A stretch of DNA of 15,854 nucleotides from assembly GCA_035353395.1 (NCBI GenBank), contig DAOPZL010000065.1, positions 1 through 15,854 of the forward strand, given 5' to 3'. The notes below the pieces were generated by a model, which worked only from the letters and a program-made list of their open reading frames with translations, was not told the origin of the DNA and searched no databases. Positions 1 through 5,145 of the stretch are shown piece by piece. Made by a program: the position numbers and the translations under genes. The stretch's first letter is position 1; each line of letters begins with the position of its first letter. The DNA comes from UBA1801 sp035353395. GTDB lineage: Bacteria; Acidobacteriota; Holophagae; Holophagales; Holophagaceae.

Positions 1-33
1 TGGGTGGTACCATGACCCCACAAAGTTCCAACA

Positions 34-66
34 GGGGTGCGGGTCTCAACTCATTCCTGGCACCCC
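34..66. other. Inverted repeat upstream of the GYF_2 gene
   Basis: GGGGTGC at 34-40 is repeated inverted as GCACCCC at 60-66 with a 19-nt interval. It could be a weak stem ending an upstream transcript or a protein-binding site. No T-run follows and no promoter is convincing. The rest of 1-107 holds only the AGGAGG ribosome-binding site at 94-99. Confidence 0.2.
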
Positions 67-107
67 GGTGATTAGGTCAGGTTGACAACAGTCAGGAGGA
101 AAAGGCG

Positions 108-788
108 ATGGGGACGCTCTGGCACTATGCGCAGGATGGCAGATCGCTGGGCCCCGTCCCCGAGGAGCAGCTGAGGGCCATGCTGGCCTCGGGCACCCTG
201 AGTCCTTCCGATCTCGCCTGGCACGAGGGCATGGCCGCCTGGACCAGGATCCAGGAACTCCCGGAGCTGCAGACGGTCCCCCCGGTTCCGGCACCGGCCC
301 AGCCCAATCTCTATGCGGCCCCGCAGGCCGACCTGGAACCCGCGCCCGGGTTCGCGCCTCAGGCTCTCGATGCCGTTTCCGCGGAAGCCGTCGAATTGCT
401 CCGCAGGACGAAGCCCTGGGTGCGGCTGTTCAGCGTGCTGGGCGTCCTCGGGATCGTCATGATGGCGCTGGGCGCCGTGGCCATGATCCTCGCCAGTTTC
501 GGCCCCTTCCACACCCTGCCGGCCGCGGCCCGCCTGGGCGTCGGCGCGCTGTACTTCGCGCTCGCGTTCGTCTACGTTCCGCCGGTGGTCTTCCTCCACC
601 GCTACGCCAGCCGGATCCGGGACCTCGTGGACGAGCCCACCTCCCGGAACCTGGAGGAGGCCCTCCGCTCCCAGAAGTCGTTCTGGAAATACATCGGCGT
701 GTTCACGGTGATCGCCATCGGCATCTACCTCGTGGTCCTGGTCGGCGCCCTGGCCATGGGCCTCCTGATGGGCCTGGGCCGCCGCTAG
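108..788 (+). CDS. GYF_2-domain membrane protein, function unknown
   Basis: This is a 226-residue protein. Residues 1-55 look like a GYF_2 (DUF4339) domain: the pattern WHYAQDGRSLGPVPEEQL, then a W-H-E-G-M-x-x-W stretch, is typical of the N-terminal 'display' module found on many bacterial membrane proteins. A proline/alanine-rich linker follows (about 56-90). The C-terminal half has three likely membrane segments (about 107-132, 143-165 and 195-222) and resembles small DUF5362-type membrane domains. The start is fixed by AGGAGG at 94-99, nine nucleotides before the ATG. GYF-type domains generally bind proline-rich peptides, so a scaffold or sensor role at the inner membrane is possible, but no specific function can be assigned. 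It is followed by a GC-rich hairpin and then the ribB riboswitch, so it is probably a separate transcription unit. Confidence 0.85.
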   Translation: MGTLWHYAQDGRSLGPVPEEQLRAMLASGTLSPSDLAWHEGMAAWTRIQELPELQTVPPVPAPAQPNLYAAPQADLEPAPGFAPQALDAVSAEAVELLRRTKPWVRLFSVLGVLGIVMMALGAVAMILASFGPFHTLPAAARLGVGALYFALAFVYVPPVVFLHRYASRIRDLVDEPTSRNLEEALRSQKSFWKYIGVFTVIAIGIYLVVLVGALAMGLLMGLGRR

Positions 789-809
789 GTCCGGCCGTTC
801 CGCCGGACC
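788..809 (+). terminator. GC-rich hairpin after the GYF_2 gene
   Basis: An 8-bp perfect stem (GGTCCGGC at 788-795 with GCCGGACC at 802-809) has a 6-nt loop and begins at the last base of the stop codon. The downstream sequence has only scattered T residues, so this is at best a weak intrinsic terminator. Its position between the GYF_2 gene and the riboswitch leader fits a transcript boundary. Confidence 0.4.
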
Positions 810-865
810 GTGTGATCTTGGGGACAATGCGGTCCTCCCGGTTCGAAGAGATGTCATACTGTTTC

Positions 866-884
866 CGTTGCGGTCGTCGCAACG
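866..884 (+). promoter_or_regulatory. Perfect hairpin just upstream of the FMN riboswitch
   Basis: CGTTGCG (866-872) pairs perfectly with CGCAACG (878-884) around a 5-nt loop, followed by an A-rich spacer and then the riboswitch. CATACT at 855-860 is a possible -10 element, which would put this stem at the extreme 5' end of the ribB transcript. No good -35 was found, so the promoter is uncertain. Confidence 0.3.
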
Positions 885-891
885 AAAAATA

Positions 892-1034
892 ATCTTCGGG
901 GCGGGGTGGAAATCCCCACCGGCGGTGGAGCGAGGCCCAGGGCCCGCTGAGCCCGCGAGCGCCCGCGGAACGCGGGGACAGCAGATCCGGTCAGATTCCG
1001 GAGCCGACGGTCACAGTCCGGATGGGAGAGGAGG
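892..1034 (+). ncRNA. FMN riboswitch (RFN element) controlling ribB
   Basis: The leader carries the conserved RFN blocks in order: ATCTTCGGGGCGGGGTGGAA at the 5' end, CCCCACCGGCGGT, the GAGCCCGCGAGCGCC-like arm (here split as gctgagcccgcgagcg), GATCCGGTCAGATTCCGG, GCCGACGGTCACAGTCCGG and ATGGGAG at the 3' end. This family binds flavin mononucleotide. The closing P1 helix can form between TCTTC (893-897) and GAGGA (1028-1032). The 3' strand lies inside the ribB Shine-Dalgarno sequence (AGGAGG at 1029-1034). Ligand binding would therefore stabilise a helix that hides the ribosome-binding site, pointing to translational repression by FMN. The family assignment is firm; the mechanism is inferred from the pairing. 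Confidence 0.95.
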
Positions 1035-1039
1035 AAGTC

Positions 1040-1663
1040 ATGCGTCACGAGCGTGTCGAAGCGGCCATCCGGGCTTTCAAGGAGGGCCGGGCCGTGGTCC
1101 TGCAGGACGATCCGGACCGCGAGAACGAAGGGGACCTGATCATGCCCGCCGAGACGATCACCGAGGAGATCATGGCCATGATGATCCGGGAGTGCAGCGG
1201 GATCGTCTGCCTGTGCGTCGACGACGCCCTCGCCCGGCAGCTGGACCTGCCCCAGATGGTCCAGCACAACGAATGCAGGAACCGCACGGCCTTCACCGTC
1301 TCCATCGAGGCCAAGAAGGGCGTCACCACGGGCGTGTCGGCCCATGACCGCCTGGTCACCGTCCGCACCGCCATCCGGCCCGGCGCCCGCCCCGAGGACC
1401 TCGCGCGCCCCGGGCACGTGTTTCCGCTCCATGCCCACGACGGAGGCCTGCGCTGCCGCCGGGGCCACACGGAGGGGTCCGTGGAGCTGGCGCGCATGGC
1501 CGGTTTCCGTCCCGCCGCCGTCCTCTGCGAGCTCATGAACCCGGACGGCACCATGATGCGCGGCCGGACCCTCGAGTGGTTCGCCGAGCGGAACGACTTC
1601 CCCCTGCTCAGCATCCAGGAACTCACGGACTACCTCGGCCTGGCCCGGGAAGTGTCCGCCTGA
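1040..1663 (+). CDS. ribB: 3,4-dihydroxy-2-butanone 4-phosphate synthase
   Basis: This 207-residue enzyme converts ribulose 5-phosphate to 3,4-dihydroxy-2-butanone 4-phosphate plus formate, one of the two branches into lumazine and riboflavin. The acidic loop DDPDRENEGDLI (residues 23-34) contains the metal-binding glutamate E28, and RRGHTEGSVELARMAG (about 140-155) holds the second metal ligand H143. GVSAHDRLVTVRTAI (98-112) is another family block. Length matches stand-alone RibB; there is no fused GTP cyclohydrolase II domain. An in-frame ATG at 1022 lies within the riboswitch and is rejected as the start. The ATG at 1040 has AGGAGG five nucleotides upstream. Control is by the FMN riboswitch. 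msrC follows 14 nt downstream, probably on the same transcript. Confidence 0.95.
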   Translation: MRHERVEAAIRAFKEGRAVVLQDDPDRENEGDLIMPAETITEEIMAMMIRECSGIVCLCVDDALARQLDLPQMVQHNECRNRTAFTVSIEAKKGVTTGVSAHDRLVTVRTAIRPGARPEDLARPGHVFPLHAHDGGLRCRRGHTEGSVELARMAGFRPAAVLCELMNPDGTMMRGRTLEWFAERNDFPLLSIQELTDYLGLAREVSA

Positions 1664-1677
1664 GCCGCGGGAGAACG

Positions 1678-2190
1678 ATGGTGCAGAACCAGGCGAAGAT
1701 CGACCGCTATCACCGGATCAACGTCCAGCTCCGGTCGCTGCTGGAGAAATGCGGGGACGAGCAGGCGCGGATGGCCTCGGTGGTCGCGCTGCTGCACCAC
1801 AAGATGCGGCACTTCTTCTGGACCGGCTTCTACGAGCTGAAGGCCGACCGGCTGGTCGTCAAGCTGTACCAGGGCCCCATCGCCTGCATGGAGCTGAAGA
1901 AGGATACGGGGGTCTGCTGGGACGCCGTGAACGGCGGAAGGACCATCCTCGTCCCGGACGTCCGCGAATATCCCGGGCACATCGCCTGCGACCGGAGGAG
2001 CAAGTCCGAGATATGCATCCCCTTCCGCGGTCGGGACGGGGCCATCACCCACGTCCTGGACATCGACAGCGACGTCTATGGCAACTTCGACCAGGTCGAC
2101 GAAAGGGAGCTGGCGTCCATCCTGTCCCTCATCCACGGGGTGCCGGCCTCCGGCACCCCCGTCAGCGCTTCCTGCCCAGCAGGCTCTTGA
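1678..2190 (+). CDS. msrC: Free methionine-(R)-sulfoxide reductase (GAF-domain)
   Basis: This 170-residue single-GAF protein matches the fRMsr family, which reduces free L-methionine-(R)-sulfoxide using thioredoxin-type electrons. Family blocks are FFWTGFYEL (46-54), YQGPIACMEL (64-73), TGVC (77-80), PGHIACD (99-105), SEICIPF (110-116) and THVLDIDSDVYGNFD (124-138). All three redox-active cysteines are present at C70, C80 and C104. The ATG is preceded by GGGAGA. The homologous region ends near residue 152. The remaining 18 residues come from DNA that forms a strong hairpin and then overlaps the last 29 bp of the convergent MocR gene, so this tail is probably not functional. Proximity to ribB suggests one transcript; a shared physiological role is not obvious. 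Confidence 0.9.
   Translation: MVQNQAKIDRYHRINVQLRSLLEKCGDEQARMASVVALLHHKMRHFFWTGFYELKADRLVVKLYQGPIACMELKKDTGVCWDAVNGGRTILVPDVREYPGHIACDRRSKSEICIPFRGRDGAITHVLDIDSDVYGNFDQVDERELASILSLIHGVPASGTPVSASCPAGS
2137..2159. terminator. 10-bp perfect hairpin at the msrC/MocR junction
   Basis: GGGGTGCCGG (2137-2146) and CCGGCACCCC (2150-2159) form a perfect 10-bp stem with a 3-nt loop. It starts two bases beyond the stop codon of the minus-strand MocR gene and lies inside the 3' end of msrC. It looks like a terminator stem for the minus-strand gene, possibly bidirectional, but no T-run follows on either strand. That leaves termination unproven. Confidence 0.45.
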
Positions 2191-3601
2191 CCAGCCTCCC
2201 CAGGCGGGCGATGTCCACTTCCGCCTTGTCCGACCAGCAGGCTGCGTTGAGCCGGATGAAGTCGTCGAACTTGCGGGTGGGGGAGAAGATGTAGCCCGGC
2301 GCGATGGCGATGAAGGCCTTCAGCGCCTCGTGGTAGAGCGCCATGGAGTCCAGCTTCCCGGGCAGCTGGACCCAGAGGACGAACCCTCCCCCCGGCTCGG
2401 TGATGCGCGTCCCTTCCGGGAAGTGCGTCAGGATCGCCTGGGACATGAGCATGTTCTTCTGGGAGTAGGCCCGGCGGATCTTCCGGAGGTGGGCCTCGTA
2501 GCCTCCGCTCTCCAGGAAGCGGGCGATGGTGAGCTGCGGCAGGACGGAGGTCCGGTAGCTCGTGGCGTACTTGCGGCACAGCACCTCGCGCTTGAACCTC
2601 CCCGGGGCCACCCAGCCGATGCGGAAGCCCGGGGAGATGTCCTTGGAGAAGGAGGAGCAGAGCATGACCAGCCCTTCCTTGTCGTAGGACTTGGCCGTGC
2701 GGGGGCGGCGCTCCGAGAAGTACAGCTCCCCGTTGATGTCGTCCTCCACGAGCGGGATGCCGTAGGCGCCCAGGATCTCCACCATCTCCCGCTTGTCCTC
2801 GTCCTCCATGAGGCTCCCCGTGGGGTTGCTGAAGTTGGTCATGGCGACCACGGCCTTGATGGGGTGGTTCTCGACCGCGAAGCGCAGGGCCTCGAGGCTC
2901 ATGCCCCGGCGGGGATGGGACGGGATCTCGATGACACGCAGGTGGAGCGCCTCCAGGGCCAGCAGGATCCCGAAGTAGGTGGGGGACTCGATGGCCACCA
3001 GGTCGCCCGGCTGGCAGACCGACTGGAGGCAGAGGCTCATGGATTCGTTGCAGCCCGTGGTGATGACGATCTCGCTCGGCGAAAGGTCGCACCCGTAGCT
3101 GAAGGCCCGCTGGGCCACCTGGATGCGCAGGTCCTCGCGCCCTTCCACGGCTTCGCCCTGGTCGTGGGGGAACATCCCTTCCCTCGCCAGGTCCGCCAGG
3201 ATCCGGTTGAGCTTCGAGGTGGGCAGCAGGGCCGGGTCCGGCAGGGCCGCCCCGAACTGGGCGAAATCCAGGTTCATCGTGTCGTGGATCAGGCGCAGGG
3301 AAACCTCGTCGATGCTGATGCTGGTGGGGATCCCCTGGAGCGGCTCGAAGTCCGGCTCGGGCACCTGCTTCTTCGGCTGCAGCTTCACGTAGTAGCCGGA
3401 CTGCGGGCGGGCCTCGATCACGCCCCGGTTCTCCAGCACCCGGTAGGCCTGGAGCACCGTCGAGAAGCTGAGTTCCCGCCGCTCGCTGGACTCCCTGATG
3501 GAAGGGATGCGGGTGCCCAGGGGGAAGGTCCCGGAACGGATCTGCTCTTCCAGTTCCTGGGCGAAACGTTCGTAGAGCGGGATCTTCTTCGATTCCCTCA
3601 T
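2162..3601 (-). CDS. YdcR-like MocR-family regulator (GntR HTH plus aminotransferase fold)
   Basis: This is a 479-residue transcription factor. An N-terminal GntR-type winged helix (about residues 5-75; PLYERFAQELEEQIRSG, then SFSTVLQAYRVLENRGVIEA) is joined to a class I aminotransferase fold (about 100-479). In the latter, NPTG (259-262), an aspartate pair at 287-288 and the Schiff-base lysine K320 in SSFSKDISPGFRIGW are intact, so it should bind pyridoxal phosphate. The start at 3601 is chosen because GGAG lies seven nucleotides upstream and the HTH begins at once, as in YdcR. An ATG at 3661 and a TTG at 3670 are in frame but lack ribosome-binding sites and would place operator-like repeats in the coding region. 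It is divergent from the DUF2917 gene and overlaps msrC by 29 bp tail to tail. MocR proteins usually regulate adjacent genes in response to PLP or an amine; the effector here is unknown. Confidence 0.92.
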   Translation of the reverse strand: MRESKKIPLYERFAQELEEQIRSGTFPLGTRIPSIRESSERRELSFSTVLQAYRVLENRGVIEARPQSGYYVKLQPKKQVPEPDFEPLQGIPTSISIDEVSLRLIHDTMNLDFAQFGAALPDPALLPTSKLNRILADLAREGMFPHDQGEAVEGREDLRIQVAQRAFSYGCDLSPSEIVITTGCNESMSLCLQSVCQPGDLVAIESPTYFGILLALEALHLRVIEIPSHPRRGMSLEALRFAVENHPIKAVVAMTNFSNPTGSLMEDEDKREMVEILGAYGIPLVEDDINGELYFSERRPRTAKSYDKEGLVMLCSSFSKDISPGFRIGWVAPGRFKREVLCRKYATSYRTSVLPQLTIARFLESGGYEAHLRKIRRAYSQKNMLMSQAILTHFPEGTRITEPGGGFVLWVQLPGKLDSMALYHEALKAFIAIAPGYIFSPTRKFDDFIRLNAACWSDKAEVDIARLGRLVKSLLGRKR

Positions 3602-3654
3602 GTCTGTTCTCCGCGCCGGATCGTTGCCTCCATGATCCGCTAACAGTTCCTGAA

Positions 3655-3683
3655 ATTCCATAACAGTCAATTCAATATTTCAA
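3655..3683 (-). promoter_or_regulatory. Possible promoter of the MocR regulator
   Basis: On the minus strand TTGAAA (3678-3683) and TGGAAT (3655-3660) are separated by 17 bp. The -10 box matches the consensus at only four of six positions. One TAACAGT copy lies in the spacer and others flank the element, which would suit autorepression. Confidence 0.3.
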
Positions 3684-3700
3684 CTAACAGTCGAATTGTA

Positions 3701-3730
3701 TTGATACTGTTACGGTCATAATTCTAATTT
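3701..3730 (+). promoter_or_regulatory. Possible promoter of the DUF2917 gene
   Basis: TTGATA (3701-3706) and TAATTT (3725-3730) are spaced by 18 bp on the plus strand, about 80 nt upstream of the DUF2917 start. An ACTGTTA repeat begins at the end of the -35 box. This is plausible sigma-70 spacing, but the -10 is imperfect. Confidence 0.3.
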
Positions 3731-3809
3731 TCTGCCACTGTTATCTTTACCAATTTAGTCTCATATTGAGCATGAGAGCTGGCAAGGATCTCATCCCCAG
3801 GAGGCACCC

Positions 3810-4100
3810 ATGAACGAGTACGCGATCAAGTCGACCACCTTCGATCATTCCGGGGCAAGGCAGCGCACTCCCAACTTCGGCACCGTCCAGGGCGACGACT
3901 TCATCAGGCTGACGGACGCGCAGGGATCGTCCATCCGCTGCAATGCCGGCTATCTCTGGGTGACCTTCGAGGACGACGTGATGGACCATGTCCTCTACGC
4001 CGACCAGGCCATGACGATTCCCAACGACGGCACCACGATCATCGGCGGGAAGGGGACCTACAGCCTCGAGAAGGGCCCGCGCATGTCCATGGCCTCCTGA
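3810..4100 (+). CDS. Small DUF2917-like protein
   Basis: This is a 96-residue protein of unknown function. The core SIRCNAGYLWVTFEDDVMDH (about 41-60), followed by an acidic/aromatic stretch and a glycine turn, resembles DUF2917: a short beta-rich, cupin-like domain with a 'G-x-L-W-V-T' strand. There is no signal peptide or membrane segment, so it should be cytoplasmic. The start is well supported by AGGAGG at 3799-3804. It is divergent from the MocR regulator and shares with it an intergenic region carrying five TAACAGT repeats, so it is the obvious candidate target. A strong terminator follows, making it a single-gene transcript. Family assignment is from pattern memory; function is not assigned. 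Confidence 0.8.
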   Translation: MNEYAIKSTTFDHSGARQRTPNFGTVQGDDFIRLTDAQGSSIRCNAGYLWVTFEDDVMDHVLYADQAMTIPNDGTTIIGGKGTYSLEKGPRMSMAS

Positions 4101-4124
4101 GGCGGCGACGGGCGACCGCCCTCG

Positions 4125-4176
4125 AGCGAGCCAGGCTGCGCACCGGGAACGCCGGCGCACCCTGGCTCGCTTGTTC
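4125..4176 (+). terminator. Intrinsic terminator after the DUF2917 gene
   Basis: An 11-bp perfect stem (AGCGAGCCAGG at 4125-4135 with CCTGGCTCGCT at 4161-4171) is extended inward by TGCGC/GCGCA pairing and followed by TTGTTCT. This is the best intrinsic terminator in the window. It separates the DUF2917 gene from the methyltransferase gene. Confidence 0.75.
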
Positions 4177-4200
4177 TGCCTGGAGACCCGCGCCGCCTGA

Positions 4201-4218
4201 CATCATGGACACATGATG
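4201..4218 (+). promoter_or_regulatory. Hairpin covering the methyltransferase start codon
   Basis: CATCATG (4201-4207) and CATGATG (4212-4218) form a perfect 7-bp inverted repeat around GACA. Both candidate start codons (4213 and 4216) lie in the right arm. No strong Shine-Dalgarno sequence precedes them. The structure could reduce initiation or be a protein-binding site. Confidence 0.35.
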
Positions 4219-5145
4219 CGCGTCCTCGAACTCTTCAGCGGTCTCGGCGGCTGGCGGTACGCCCTGGAGGGCCTGGGCGGGGTGGTCGCCGCCTACGACA
4301 TCAGCCCGGGGGCCAACGAGACCTACGCCCTGAACCACGGTTCCCGGCCGATTGCCCGGGAACTGGCCAGCCTCCCCCCGGACCGCCTCGCGGCCCACCG
4401 GGCCGATCTCTGGGTCCTGAGCCCGCCCTGCCAGCCCTACTGTCGCATGGGCCACCGCCAGGGGCTGGAGGACCGTCGCTCCCGCGCCTTCCTGAACCTC
4501 CTGGAGATCCTGCCCGCGGCCCCCCCGGAACACCTGGTGCTGGAGAACGTGACCGGCTTCCTGGGCTCCGACGCCCACGATCTCCTGGCGCGGACCCTCG
4601 GTCCGCTGGGATTCCGGTGGAAGGAGTACCAGCTCTGTCCCACGCGGTTCGGCATCCCGAACCAACGTCCCCGGGCCTTCATCGCCGCCTCGAGGCAGCC
4701 CCTGCGCGAGCTCGTCCTCCCCGAGAGGGAGCCCGGTGCCCTCGCCGCCTACCTGGACCCGGAGGAGGATCCCAGGCTCTACCTGGATCCCGCGACGCTG
4801 GCCAGGCACAAGCCCGGGCTGGACCTCGTGACGCGGGAGGAGCGGCGGACGGCCTGCTTCATCGGAGGCTATGGGCAGCGCTTCGTGGGCAGCGGCTCCT
4901 TCCTGCGGACGGAACGGGGCGTCCGGCGCTTCTCTCCCACGGAAGTGGCCCGATTCATGGGCCTTCCGCCCGCCTTCCAGTTCCCTGAACAGCTCGGCCT
5001 GGAGCAGCGCTACAAGCTTCTGGGCAACAGCCTCTCCATTCCGGTGGCCCGCTGGGTGCTGGGCGCGGTCCTCCCTCAGCCGGGAAACGGCAGGGCGGCC
5101 TCCAGCGAGGCCGGGTCGAACGGGATGGGCAGACCCTCCAGGTAG
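4213..5145 (+). CDS. Dnmt2-like C5-cytosine methyltransferase, probable tRNA methyltransferase
   Basis: This is a 310-residue enzyme of the m5C methyltransferase superfamily. Motif I is LELFSGLGGWRYALEG (5-20, SAM binding). Motif IV is SPPCQPYCRMG (70-80) with nucleophile C73. Motif VI is ENV (111-113). Motif VIII includes NQRPRAF (150-156), and motifs IX-X include RRFSPTEVARFMGLP and YKLLGNSLSIPVA. Several features are Dnmt2-like rather than restriction-type: PPCQP-x-x-R-x-G in motif IV, SPT/CPT-x-x-GIPN before motif VIII, and a short target region holding CFIGGYGQRFVGSGSFL (215-231). The last corresponds to the Dnmt2 CFT-x-x-YG-x-x-x-x-GTGS signature, with I for T. Dnmt2 methylates C38 of tRNA, and a Geobacter homologue is known to act on tRNA-Glu. 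No restriction endonuclease is adjacent. The last 24 residues or so overlap the convergent DUF4380 gene by 70 bp and look unconserved. Confidence 0.85.
   Translation: MMRVLELFSGLGGWRYALEGLGGVVAAYDISPGANETYALNHGSRPIARELASLPPDRLAAHRADLWVLSPPCQPYCRMGHRQGLEDRRSRAFLNLLEILPAAPPEHLVLENVTGFLGSDAHDLLARTLGPLGFRWKEYQLCPTRFGIPNQRPRAFIAASRQPLRELVLPEREPGALAAYLDPEEDPRLYLDPATLARHKPGLDLVTREERRTACFIGGYGQRFVGSGSFLRTERGVRRFSPTEVARFMGLPPAFQFPEQLGLEQRYKLLGNSLSIPVARWVLGAVLPQPGNGRAASSEAGSNGMGRPSR

Larger units (their letters stand above)
3641..3743. promoter_or_regulatory. Array of five TAACAGT operator-like repeats
   Basis: The heptamer TAACAGT occurs at 3641-3647, 3661-3667 and 3685-3691, and its reverse complement ACTGTTA at 3706-3712 and 3737-3743. 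Intervals between starts are 20, 24, 21 and 31 bp, so the first four lie near two helical turns apart. The 3685 and 3706 copies form an inverted pair with a 14-bp spacer. The region is far more AT-rich than its surroundings and lies between divergent genes. MocR regulators are known to bind repeated short sites in such intergenic regions, so this is the probable operator of the adjacent regulator. Confidence 0.75.

Noticed and set aside
55..75. Possible sigma-54 promoter (TGGCAC) before the GYF_2 gene
   Set aside because: The -24 element resembles the consensus, but the GC of the -12 element is missing at the required spacing.
82..87. TTGACA as a -35 box for the GYF_2 gene
   Set aside because: It is only about 20 nt upstream of the start codon and overlaps the ribosome-binding region, leaving no room for a -10 box and transcript start.
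1022..1039. In-frame ATG at 1022 as the ribB start
   Set aside because: It lies within the conserved 3' end of the FMN riboswitch and has no ribosome-binding site, whereas 1040 has AGGAGG at the right distance.
2078..3643. Long plus-strand open frames opposite the MocR gene and similar long frames opposite the ara-gal operon
   Set aside because: These arise from high GC content; their translations are repetitive in G, R, A, P and H and match no family, while the opposite strand encodes clear conserved proteins.
3602..3670. Upstream starts for the MocR gene (ATG at 3661, TTG at 3670)
   Set aside because: Neither has a Shine-Dalgarno sequence; both would add residues before the HTH not seen in YdcR-like proteins and would place operator repeats within the coding region.
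4205..4216. Four-codon mini-ORF (ATG GAC ACA TGA) whose stop overlaps the methyltransferase start
   Set aside because: It has no ribosome-binding site, is easily produced by chance, and is explained by the inverted repeat at 4201-4218.
4213..5145. Orphan restriction-modification methyltransferase
   Set aside because: No endonuclease or specificity gene is nearby, the target-recognition region is too short, and the motif forms are Dnmt2-like.
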